A stretch of 64,000 nt of DNA from Prevotella sp. (lineage in GTDB: Bacteria > Bacteroidota > Bacteroidia > Bacteroidales > Bacteroidaceae), in NCBI GenBank assembly GCA_017617615.1, contig JAFZVV010000004.1, positions 1-64,000 on the forward strand, given 5' to 3'. The notes under the pieces are model-generated. The model worked only from the letters and a program-made list of their open reading frames with translations, did not search any database and had not been told where the DNA came from. The position numbers and the translations under genes were made by a program. This document shows, piece after piece, positions 15,927 to 23,943 of the stretch. Positions within the stretch are counted from its first letter, which is position 1, and each line of letters starts with the position of its first letter.

Positions 15927-17713
15927 CGCTTAATGGAATTGAAGTAGTAATACCAATAAGTATCGCCGTAGTACTGCGCCAGCCCCTCCGGGGTAACGGC
16001 TGGCGACTTGATGTACGAGATGAACTGACTGAAGCGCTGCGCTACGGCAGGACTGACCTGGGCTGGCATTTGCTCGTTTTCCCCATGCCCCAAGCTCCAC
16101 TTGAGGGCCAACGCCTCCTGGAAATGGCGGGGAATGGCAGGATAGCCAAGTTTCTCACCCCACCCCACATAGTTGGCAAAATTACCGAGGTCGCCCGTCA
16201 GCAGATAGTCGGCCATCAGGTATTCATAGGCAAGGCGGTTGGACGTGTTGCTGAAGAAGAGGCTTTGGAGCATATTGGGTGCCACATTGTCGCTGAATAA
16301 AAAGTTTTCATCATAGGCCATCTGGCGCAGGCGCCCATATTCGGGATGTTTGGCTATCGCCTTTTCATTCCCCAGCAACGAGAGGGTCTCGTTGGCCCAT
16401 TCACGATAGAAGAGGGTTTTCTGCAGAGCCACAAGATATTTTCGGGCCACTTCGTAACTGCCGTTGATGAGATTGGTCTGTGCCAGTCGCTTGTAGCATC
16501 GTGCACTTTTCTGGAAGTCGAGAATCGCTTCCTGAGCCTCGAACACTGAACGCTGGGCTACATTGGTCATCCCCAACTGATAGAAAGCCTCTGCCGTTGG
16601 CATGGGACTGGTTGCATCGCGCTCAATGTCGGGCAGCAGACCTGAGATACCGTTCTGGTGATATTCGAACATATGGTCGGCGAGCATGCCGCGCATCGCC
16701 AAGGCAAGATTCTGCACCGTGACACCAATTTGGTTATTGGGTTTATCGGTATTGATTGTGTCGATGATGCGGTTCCATTGCTGATGACAGGCCATGAAGT
16801 CATATTGCATCACCTTTTCTGCCTTGAAATTGCAGCCTTTCCAGACGAAAAAGCCCATGCAGACAGCCACCAGCAGGAAAGAGAGAAGAGATGAGGTTTG
16901 AGGTTTAAGATTTGAGATTTGAGGTTTATTATGCTTTCGGCCATTGGAATCAATTCCATTGCGCTCGGCTTGCACGATGGTTGACGTTTGAGGTTTGAGA
17001 ATTGCACGGACGAGGAGGGTGAGGACGAAGACAGACAGTGCCGCAACCCAGAGCAGAACCGGTATTTCTGTAGGATAGCGATGGTAATGTATGCCAAACC
17101 AGAGGCTGCTGGATGGCACGGGGAGTCCATGCGACAGTATGATGGGCATTGCGACCAAAAGCACGAACACACCATAATACCATGCTGGGAGTTTGGGGCG
17201 TAGAGCCTGCAAGAGGAAGAACAGCAGACAGACAGGACCCACCACCCAATAGAGTATTGGAATGGCCACTATCAGCAGGATGCGTCGTGTCCAACCATTG
17301 GGCAACCTATCGAAGGCCCAAGAAGCGAGGAGTGTGAGCAAGACAGCCCAGACACCACCCAGCAAGGCATTCTCGTCGAGCAGGAAGAGCCATAGCAGGA
17401 ATGAAGGCACGAAACTCAAGGCATAGAACCGCCCCCATCTGGCCAAGCGGAGCGTCAGCAACTGCACTGCCGATAACAGAATCGCAATGATAGCAGCCCC
17501 AATCCAAGCAAAAAGGAAAAACTGTGTGCAGAAGCGCCCCAGCAGGTCGGCTATGCCACCTGGCAACCTGACGATCTCCCACACATAAGCGCTGTCGAAG
17601 AGAAAGAGTTGATACTGCTCCTGATAATGCAGATGATGTGGATAGGCCAGTCCGAAAAAGAGGAACACCGCCACACCGAAAAGGAGCGTACATAAAGGTC
17701 GTATAATCTTCAT
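15923..17713 (-). CDS. DUF6057-like polytopic membrane protein (copy 1)
   Basis: 596 residues. The N-terminal half has about eight to ten hydrophobic segments (for example FLFFGLAYPHHLHY, ILYWVVGPVCLLFFLLQAL). A soluble helical C-terminal half follows, ending in AQYYGDTYWYYYFN, which matches EEYGDTYWWYNLF in the paralogue at 19241-21034. A loop before the last membrane segment carries an extra stretch of about 33 residues (ILKPQTS ... SNLKPQTSS) absent from the paralogue and encoded by GAGGTTTGA-type repeats (16893-16926 and 16981-17000). It is co-translated with the CxxCH lipoprotein. The function is unknown; the C-terminal half may be TPR-like. Confidence 0.75.
   Translation of the reverse strand: MKIIRPLCTLLFGVAVFLFFGLAYPHHLHYQEQYQLFLFDSAYVWEIVRLPGGIADLLGRFCTQFFLFAWIGAAIIAILLSAVQLLTLRLARWGRFYALSFVPSFLLWLFLLDENALLGGVWAVLLTLLASWAFDRLPNGWTRRILLIVAIPILYWVVGPVCLLFFLLQALRPKLPAWYYGVFVLLVAMPIILSHGLPVPSSSLWFGIHYHRYPTEIPVLLWVAALSVFVLTLLVRAILKPQTSTIVQAERNGIDSNGRKHNKPQISNLKPQTSSLLSFLLVAVCMGFFVWKGCNFKAEKVMQYDFMACHQQWNRIIDTINTDKPNNQIGVTVQNLALAMRGMLADHMFEYHQNGISGLLPDIERDATSPMPTAEAFYQLGMTNVAQRSVFEAQEAILDFQKSARCYKRLAQTNLINGSYEVARKYLVALQKTLFYREWANETLSLLGNEKAIAKHPEYGRLRQMAYDENFLFSDNVAPNMLQSLFFSNTSNRLAYEYLMADYLLTGDLGNFANYVGWGEKLGYPAIPRHFQEALALKWSLGHGENEQMPAQVSPAVAQRFSQFISYIKSPAVTPEGLAQYYGDTYWYYYFNSIKR
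16889..17000. repeat. GAGGTTTGA-type repeats inside a coding sequence
   Basis: Copies of GAGGTTTGAGGTTTAAGA, ATTTGAGATTTGAGG and GACGTTTGAGGTTTGAGA occur at 16893-16926 and 16983-17000, separated by about 56 bases. Such repeats normally lie between genes in Bacteroidales. Here they are translated in frame as LKPQTS-like peptides in the DUF6057-like protein. Confidence 0.6.
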
Positions 17714-17718
17714 TTCAA

Positions 17719-19233
17719 CTAATCGTCAAATACCCGACTGAACTCTTCGACACTTATCTTAACAGGTTCAACCATGAACTCCGGACGGTTGTAACTCTTC
17801 AGAAGGCTGATATGCAGTTCGGGGTTTTCCTGCGGCATGAGGAAGGCCTTCCCTACTTTCCCATTGTTGAAATAGGCAAAATAGACACGGCTGTAGTTGT
17901 CATCGTCGCGGCGGCTGGCAAGCATAATCCAATGTCCGTTGCTCGACCATGAGGGGTAACTGTCGGAATAGTCCTTGCTGTTGAGTAGAGTAAGGTCGAT
18001 GGCCGATGAGGTTTCCGCAGTAAGGGCAGCGCCTGTATACTGTTCCATCGGGATACAGACAATGTCGGCATCATGGTGCCTGCTATGGAAACAGCCATAC
18101 TGACCCAAGGCAAAGAGCAGATAGCGCCCATCAGGGCTGATACGTGGCAACGTGACGCTCTTGTCTGCTGATGCAGCATCATATACCAACTCCTCTTCTC
18201 CGAAACCGTGCGATGCCAAATCAAACGAACGGCGATAGAGGTTGTATTGTATCTTCGGGTAGGTAGTTCTGATATCCTTGTCGCGCATCTCTTCAGGAAG
18301 CGGAACCGACTTACAGTAATAGAGGTATTTGCCATCGGGCGACCAGGTAGGATACACTTCCAACAGCGTGGAATCGTTGCTGACAATGCTCACAGAGTCG
18401 GTCTCCACATCGTAGAGAATCATGTCGCTGGCCATATCGTAGACCTCGATCTTGTTGGGATTTTGCGTATGGAATGCCTGCCGTGTCTTGTTGGTGGAGA
18501 AGGCAACCAACTTGGCTGTAGGATGCCATGCCGGATAGACACCGCCAGAGATAGTATAGTCGCGCTTCATATTGACTCTCGACACCTTGCCATCGTTCAC
18601 AATGACGGTACCGGCATTGGCAAGGCGCACGTGAAAGAGCATATTGTCGGTCTTGTAGTTCTGGTAACTGTGGCAGTTGATGCATTGGCCTATCTTTGGG
18701 TTATTCATGGTAATCTCGTTGTTGAAAATCTGTGACTCTTCAAACGAGGTGAGGTTGCGCTGGGCAATCTCCATGAAAGTCCATGCCACATACGATGGTT
18801 CGATGAGACGGTAGGACACATATTCGTCGATGGGGTCTTCAGCCACATGTATTTCGAATGGGTTGAACGAAAGCCATTCGCCCTCTTTCTGCCCCCACAC
18901 CTCCACCTTGATGCTCTTGCCCTTCGAAGCATCAAGCATGGCATGCCATTCTTCCTCGGGTATCTGCACCTTCACGCCACTGCCGTATGTCTGCTGTTGA
19001 CCATCAGGTGTGGTGAGACGTGCCACACACTCTTTGAATTCGTCAACAGGAAGCATGAAGTTGAGCGGTGCAATATTGCAAGGCACTGTGACATCGCAAT
19101 AATCAGGGAAGATGGCAGGCAGGCTCTTGGTTTCTTTGGATGAAGCGGGCACATCAGGGTGATTCACACACGATGCCAATAGCAGCATGACGACAGCTAA
19201 AAGCTGAAAATAGGGGCGGATATGTCTTTTCAT
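17719..19233 (-). CDS. PD40/TolB-like beta-propeller lipoprotein with CxxCH motif (copy 2)
   Basis: 504 residues from the Met that opens the lipoprotein signal MKRHIRPYFQLLAVVMLLLASC; the frame extends ten codons further to 19263, which would overlap the upstream gene. The layout matches copy 1: PAIFPDYCDVTVPCNIAPL near the N-terminus, IGQCINCHSYQ in the middle, then blades VYPAWHPTAKLVAFSTN, YPTWSPDGKYLYYC and LPRISPDGRYLLFAL, and WIMLASRRDDD near the end. Conservation of CxxCH in two diverged copies argues that the cysteines and histidine matter. It lies 5 bases after the copy 1 membrane gene on the map and shares one operon with all four genes. Confidence 0.8.
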   Translation of the reverse strand: MKRHIRPYFQLLAVVMLLLASCVNHPDVPASSKETKSLPAIFPDYCDVTVPCNIAPLNFMLPVDEFKECVARLTTPDGQQQTYGSGVKVQIPEEEWHAMLDASKGKSIKVEVWGQKEGEWLSFNPFEIHVAEDPIDEYVSYRLIEPSYVAWTFMEIAQRNLTSFEESQIFNNEITMNNPKIGQCINCHSYQNYKTDNMLFHVRLANAGTVIVNDGKVSRVNMKRDYTISGGVYPAWHPTAKLVAFSTNKTRQAFHTQNPNKIEVYDMASDMILYDVETDSVSIVSNDSTLLEVYPTWSPDGKYLYYCKSVPLPEEMRDKDIRTTYPKIQYNLYRRSFDLASHGFGEEELVYDAASADKSVTLPRISPDGRYLLFALGQYGCFHSRHHDADIVCIPMEQYTGAALTAETSSAIDLTLLNSKDYSDSYPSWSSNGHWIMLASRRDDDNYSRVYFAYFNNGKVGKAFLMPQENPELHISLLKSYNRPEFMVEPVKISVEEFSRVFDD

Positions 19234-19240
19234 TGTTTTC

Positions 19241-21034
19241 TTACGCATGAATGTCGTTTCCAATATTGCCTGATATATTTATAGGTTTTCTTCCGAATAG
19301 GTTGTACCACCAATAAGTGTCTCCATATTCTTCACGCATTTCCTCACCTACCTTTTCAATGGTCATGCCTGGTTTAGCCAGACTCTCAAGTGTCTGCCAG
19401 AACTGTTTATAGCGTTCAAAAACAGACCGCTCGACAGGGAGCATCATACGTTTTTCTTCCGGATGCTTGTCCATAAACAGGATATAAGCCTCCATCGCAT
19501 GCAAAGGAAATTCCTCGTCAAGGTGCAACTTCACATATTGGTGCAGCGAAGGCCAGAAGCGACGTGAGTCGCATCGTAACATGGAATAGAGCAAGGACTG
19601 CTCGGAAGCCACCTTACTGTCGGATTCGTACCAGAGACTGATGCCATTGACAAGATAGCTCTCACTATCCTCAACGCCAGTAATCTCATCGGGGTAGCAC
19701 TTTTGCAGTTCCTTGATCTTTTCCGTGACCGGAGTTGGTTGCCAATTGCCGTAAAAAGGATGATGGTGCAAGATGGTGGTATAACGCTCTACTAGTTTCT
19801 TGTCCCCAACAGCCAGGGCACAGCGGCAAAGCATCTTCAAATAGAAAGGAGAGAAGCCTGCCTGTATGGCATTTTCGAAATTCAGGCGGATGGCTTCATT
19901 CATCATGCCGTAGTTGTAATAGACCAAAGGCGATGCGATGTCTAAAAGGGTGACGTGGAGCGTATCGGGGTTATTGATATCAGCAGCATTGTTGCCCAAT
20001 TTGAACGAACGGTCGAGTAAGCCGCCTTGGTTCATCAGCGCAATATTCTTGAGAAACACCATCGTGCTGGTCGGCTTCGTGTTCTTTTCTGCCATGTTGA
20101 GGACTTCTGGCCAGTTGTCGTTGGATGCATAGCGCACCATGCGCATTTCATCGATGTAGTTCTTATCGTAGTACATGAACGACGTGGTAAAGGCAATGCC
20201 TGCAATGGCGCACAACACAGGAACCAACCACTTTACCTTTGGTCGAGCCAGATAGTGGGCACATAGTGGAATAAGTACTGAGACGGCTCCAAGTACCCAG
20301 AACGGGATGGAGAGATGCGGACTGGAATCCATTGGCGTTTCAAAGCGTGGAAAACCTGCCAGCATCACATCGTCAGATCTCAGGTTCGTATAGAACTGAG
20401 TATGCCAGATACCTGCGGTAAAGACGAGCAGGAACAAGCCCAGGAACTCACGCCATGTGATTTTTTCTGCAAGAGCCAGGCAGAGCACGAAAAGCAAGGC
20501 AAACCACCCCAACAGCGGATAGAGGCAAACGCCAACCACATACCATACCAGATGCCACTTGCGTGGGGTGCAACGTGCTGCCCACAAGAGCAACAGCATG
20601 ACGAGATAACCCACCGACTGCGAGAACCAGTAGCCTCTGATGGTGGAAATATAAATCCAATAGCCCAAGTCGACTACAGATGTGAGCAGACAGGCAACAG
20701 GCAAGAGCATGAGCACTGATGCACTTCCCTTCAACTTGAACGCTTTGGCTCCAACACAAAAAATGAGAACCCATATAGCCACCAGCACAGCCGCACCCAA
20801 GGCCGGCTTACAAAACAACTGTGTGAGCCAGGCTCCCACATACTGCATCAGGCCAAAAGGCTTCGACATAAGGGTATAGAAGAAAGGTGCTCCAAAGATA
20901 AATTCGGAGCGGTCGTGTGCCGTATAGAGTACCTCTTGGTTGATGTGTAATATATATGCCACAAATGCGATGAAAGCCAACAGGCTTGCATAGAGGAGGA
21001 CCTTGGAGGCTTTGTTGGGGGTGTTCATTTCCAT
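19241..21034 (-). CDS. DUF6057-like polytopic membrane protein (copy 2)
   Basis: 597 residues and first gene of the four-gene operon. The N-terminal half is membrane-embedded with many Trp/Leu-rich segments (VLLYASLLAFIAFVAYIL, HLVWYVVGVCLYPLLGWF). After the last membrane segment (LCAIAGIAFTTSFMYY) comes a helical soluble half with Ala/Leu-rich repeats, ending in EEYGDTYWWYNLFGRK. It aligns throughout with the copy at 15923-17713 but lacks the repeat-derived insert. A complete promoter sits immediately upstream (21063-21094). No enzyme motif is seen; a membrane partner of the CxxCH lipoprotein is the most reasonable reading. Confidence 0.75.
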   Translation of the reverse strand: MEMNTPNKASKVLLYASLLAFIAFVAYILHINQEVLYTAHDRSEFIFGAPFFYTLMSKPFGLMQYVGAWLTQLFCKPALGAAVLVAIWVLIFCVGAKAFKLKGSASVLMLLPVACLLTSVVDLGYWIYISTIRGYWFSQSVGYLVMLLLLWAARCTPRKWHLVWYVVGVCLYPLLGWFALLFVLCLALAEKITWREFLGLFLLVFTAGIWHTQFYTNLRSDDVMLAGFPRFETPMDSSPHLSIPFWVLGAVSVLIPLCAHYLARPKVKWLVPVLCAIAGIAFTTSFMYYDKNYIDEMRMVRYASNDNWPEVLNMAEKNTKPTSTMVFLKNIALMNQGGLLDRSFKLGNNAADINNPDTLHVTLLDIASPLVYYNYGMMNEAIRLNFENAIQAGFSPFYLKMLCRCALAVGDKKLVERYTTILHHHPFYGNWQPTPVTEKIKELQKCYPDEITGVEDSESYLVNGISLWYESDSKVASEQSLLYSMLRCDSRRFWPSLHQYVKLHLDEEFPLHAMEAYILFMDKHPEEKRMMLPVERSVFERYKQFWQTLESLAKPGMTIEKVGEEMREEYGDTYWWYNLFGRKPINISGNIGNDIHA

Positions 21035-21062
21035 AGAAAGAGAAACTCAGTTTTTATTGATG

Positions 21063-21094
21063 CAAAATTACACAAAATAGAATCATTCTCCAAA
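21063..21094 (-). promoter_or_regulatory. Promoter of the CxxCH lipoprotein/DUF6057 operon
   Basis: On the minus strand TTTG (plus 21091-21094) is followed after 20 bases by TAATTTTG (21063-21070), a full match to the Bacteroidetes consensus, about 29 bases before the first start codon. Confidence 0.65.
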
Positions 21095-21176
21095 TTTTTA
21101 CTAACTGTTGTGTCATTTCTCTCTGATTAACACGGGTATCTTCCATTCCGACATCATTACGGGAAAAGATGCGGAC

Positions 21177-21210
21177 AAAAAAAAGGCTGACTCATTTGAT
21201 TGAGTCAGCC
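21177..21210 (-). terminator. Terminator of the susCDE-like operon
   Basis: A perfect 10-bp stem (GGCTGACTCA / TGAGTCAGCC) with a 6-base loop is followed on the minus strand by eight T. It lies 29 bases after the stop of the SusE-like gene. Confidence 0.9.
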
Positions 21211-21238
21211 CTCTTTAATTTATACCGTTAAGGAAATA

Positions 21239-21979
21239 TTATTCCTCATAGTAAACAGAGTTGAGCGTCATGGAGCCGCTGTAGAGCATGAGGTCGAGGT
21301 CGCGGCCTTCACCACCGTTACCCTTGGCACACTCCTTGGCCATGGTCTCGGTAATCTGGAGCTCGTTCAAGCCCGACACCCATTTCACATGGTCGTAATA
21401 GGTGTTGCTCCACCAACCGTTCATGACCTTCAGATCAAAGTCTGCAGTAACATCCGACACGTCGAAAATCAAGGTCTTCAAACCAAAGTAAACATCATCG
21501 GGAATGGTGGGAAGGTGAGCACCTTCGGTAGAGCTGAAACGCATAGCAGCAGCATCCCATGCACCTGGCACGAATGGAACTTGGTCAGGATTGCTCGCCA
21601 CATCACCATAGATGTAGAACTTCTCGAGGGCGTTGGTGATTTCCTGGCATGAAATAGGATAAGTAGCGGTCAGCTCGGTTCCGTCAGGGCAAAGGGCTGT
21701 CAGAACGACTTCATGCTCACCAAGCTTCATCTTCTTCCAGGCATAATTACCAATCATATCCTTGCCAGCAATGGTCCACTTTGCATTGACTGGCGCTGAG
21801 GTCTGGCAGGTAACAACGTTACCATTCTGTCCACTGGCAGCCTTGTCCACAGTGACAGTGGTCTTCGCCTTGAGCTCGTCAAGAGTGATGTGACCGCCAT
21901 TGCTGATGTCCTCTTGGGTAGGATCGCAAGCAGCGAAAGCACATACTGCGGCACATAGCACAAATAATATCTTTTTCAT
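21239..21979 (-). CDS. SusE/SusF-like surface lipoprotein
   Basis: 246 residues with lipoprotein signal MKKILFVLCAAVCAFAAC (Cys18). An Ig/PKD-like part (about 30-110: KTTVTVDKAASGQNGNVVTC, APVNAKWTI) is followed by a domain with FYIYGDVASNP and aromatic-rich NGWWSNTYYDHVKW, suited to binding a sugar or ligand at the surface. It lies 21 bases after susD in the same operon, the usual place for a SusE/F or surface glycan-binding protein. The identity of the ligand is not visible. Confidence 0.75.
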   Translation of the reverse strand: MKKILFVLCAAVCAFAACDPTQEDISNGGHITLDELKAKTTVTVDKAASGQNGNVVTCQTSAPVNAKWTIAGKDMIGNYAWKKMKLGEHEVVLTALCPDGTELTATYPISCQEITNALEKFYIYGDVASNPDQVPFVPGAWDAAAMRFSSTEGAHLPTIPDDVYFGLKTLIFDVSDVTADFDLKVMNGWWSNTYYDHVKWVSGLNELQITETMAKECAKGNGGEGRDLDLMLYSGSMTLNSVYYEE

Positions 21980-22000
21980 ATTGTTTACCTATTAATAATT

Positions 22001-23929
22001 TTAGTAAATAACTTTATATGTCCACTCAGACGCAGGAGTATTTTCATCCCATCCTGGGTTCTGCTTCATCTTATAATTCATCAGAGTCATCTGAGCCTGA
22101 GGCTTAGGCAAGAAACCATTGGTATCAGCGTAACGCTTTGCCCAAGAACAGGTCATGTGAGCCAAATTACGCTTAGCACTCTTCTGTCCAAGGCAAACAA
22201 TCTGCTTGCCGTTCTGAGCCTGAAGAGCTTTGGCAGCGTATGAGTTTTCGCCTGAATTGATACCAGACCAGCGGCGCATATCGTTGAAACGAAGACCCTC
22301 GAGAGCGAACTCCCAACGACGCTCGTCCTGAACAGCTTTCAAAGAATAACCTGTCTGAGGAACGCCTGCACGGGCCTGAACCATGTTCATCCACTGTGCT
22401 TCACCTGTGAGCTCGGTAAGCATCAGCAGGACATCAGCATAACGCATCAGGTAGTAATCCTCGAAGTGGTCACCCTGCTGCTTGTTGTCAAGCGAACTGC
22501 TGGAATAGCCCTCGCACTGTGACCACCATGAGTCGTTGTCGGCAGCACAAGCGTCAAGGTTGACGTCAGCGTACTTCTTCACAGCATAGCCAGACTCCTC
22601 GTTGTCGTCCTTCTCATAAGTATAAGCTTCGAGCTCATTGTCGAGGTCGATCAGAGAACCGAGCTTACGGATGTCAGTGTAACCACCAGATCTTTCAGCG
22701 TCTGTCCAGTCGTCCCAGATGTTGCATGAAGGAGTACCCTGACCCCAGCCCTGGTTGAACGGATAGGTCTTGTCACGCTTACCATTGTCGTTGGTAGCAC
22801 CATTACGAAGACCCCAGAAGCAAGAGAGATAGTTTGAATACATACGCGGGTTGTTGTAGGTACCACCAATGGCCCACTTAGAGGCATTCATAAACTGAAT
22901 CTGGAAGATTTCCTCAGTGTTGCCGTTACCCATGCCAGGCTGGTCGAAGCAGTTCTCGCGCTTCATGTCGGCAATGAAAGGATAAGCATGCGTACCTTCA
23001 AGGTTGCCGGTACCGTCTGCGTTATCGTGAGCCTCGTCCCAGAGCAGACTGTTGGAGTACTGCCAGAGTGAGCGGAAGTCCTCGCAGAGCTTGTAGCCAC
23101 CGTTGGAAACGATGTCCCTCAAACCTTCAACAACCTGGGCCTTTGCAATAGTACCGCCGGAGCAGCCTTCCTGTTCCACAAGGGTCATGGCAGCATCACC
23201 ATTGGCAAGCTCACCGACTTTCTTATAGAAGCCAGCCCAGAACATCCATGCGCGGGCAATGAATGCCTCGGCAGCGAATTTGTCAGCATGACCTGAACCA
23301 TTGGCCCTAACAGGCTTCATCAAGTTCTTGGCAGAAGTGAAGTCTGAAATGATCTGGGGATAGATGACCTCCTCGGCACTTACCTCCTCCCACATTTCTT
23401 CAGTAATGACAGTAGAGGTAATCAAAGGAACATCGCCATACAACTGGGTGAGCCACATGGTGTAGAGACCACGCATGAAGTAAGCCTCACCAAGCAACTG
23501 ATCGCGCTGTGCTTTCTGAGCGTCAGTCCACTCCACATTATCAATGGTCTCAATCTGGTTGTTGGCACGTGAAATACCACCATAGAGAAGGATGAAATCC
23601 TGTTCGTACTGGTTGGCACTGGCCGTTGTGAAATGATGCAACGACTTGGCCACATTGTCCTGCAAACCGCCACTACCGTAGCAGTCATCCGACATGAGCG
23701 ACCACCAATAGAACGGATTATTCAAGATACCACTTTGATCGCCGCCACCCAATGTATTCATGATACTGTAGGTAGCTGCATTCAACGCCTCAACATCTGC
23801 TGGCTTACCGGGGAAGGTAGCCGCAGTCAACTCTGTCACACGCGGATCGGTGTCCAGCATGTCGTTACAGGCAGTAAACAAGGTTGCTGCCGACAAGACA
23901 ACTAACGATGATAAAATATATTTCTTCAT
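22001..23929 (-). CDS. SusD-like surface lipoprotein
   Basis: 642 residues with lipoprotein signal MKKYILSSLVVLSAATLFTAC (Cys21). SusD/RagB signatures include TDPRVTELTAATF, the helix LLGEAYFMRGLYTMWLTQLYGDVPLI, and DYYLMRYADVLLMLTEL with DERRWEFALEGLRFNDMRRW. At 642 residues it is longer than the average SusD; the extra length lies in the middle (about 290-460), with many Gly, Asn and aromatic residues. It is encoded 14 bases after susC and should form the lid of that transporter. Confidence 0.93.
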   Translation of the reverse strand: MKKYILSSLVVLSAATLFTACNDMLDTDPRVTELTAATFPGKPADVEALNAATYSIMNTLGGGDQSGILNNPFYWWSLMSDDCYGSGGLQDNVAKSLHHFTTASANQYEQDFILLYGGISRANNQIETIDNVEWTDAQKAQRDQLLGEAYFMRGLYTMWLTQLYGDVPLITSTVITEEMWEEVSAEEVIYPQIISDFTSAKNLMKPVRANGSGHADKFAAEAFIARAWMFWAGFYKKVGELANGDAAMTLVEQEGCSGGTIAKAQVVEGLRDIVSNGGYKLCEDFRSLWQYSNSLLWDEAHDNADGTGNLEGTHAYPFIADMKRENCFDQPGMGNGNTEEIFQIQFMNASKWAIGGTYNNPRMYSNYLSCFWGLRNGATNDNGKRDKTYPFNQGWGQGTPSCNIWDDWTDAERSGGYTDIRKLGSLIDLDNELEAYTYEKDDNEESGYAVKKYADVNLDACAADNDSWWSQCEGYSSSSLDNKQQGDHFEDYYLMRYADVLLMLTELTGEAQWMNMVQARAGVPQTGYSLKAVQDERRWEFALEGLRFNDMRRWSGINSGENSYAAKALQAQNGKQIVCLGQKSAKRNLAHMTCSWAKRYADTNGFLPKPQAQMTLMNYKMKQNPGWDENTPASEWTYKVIY

Positions 23930-23943
23930 GATCTATTGTCGAA

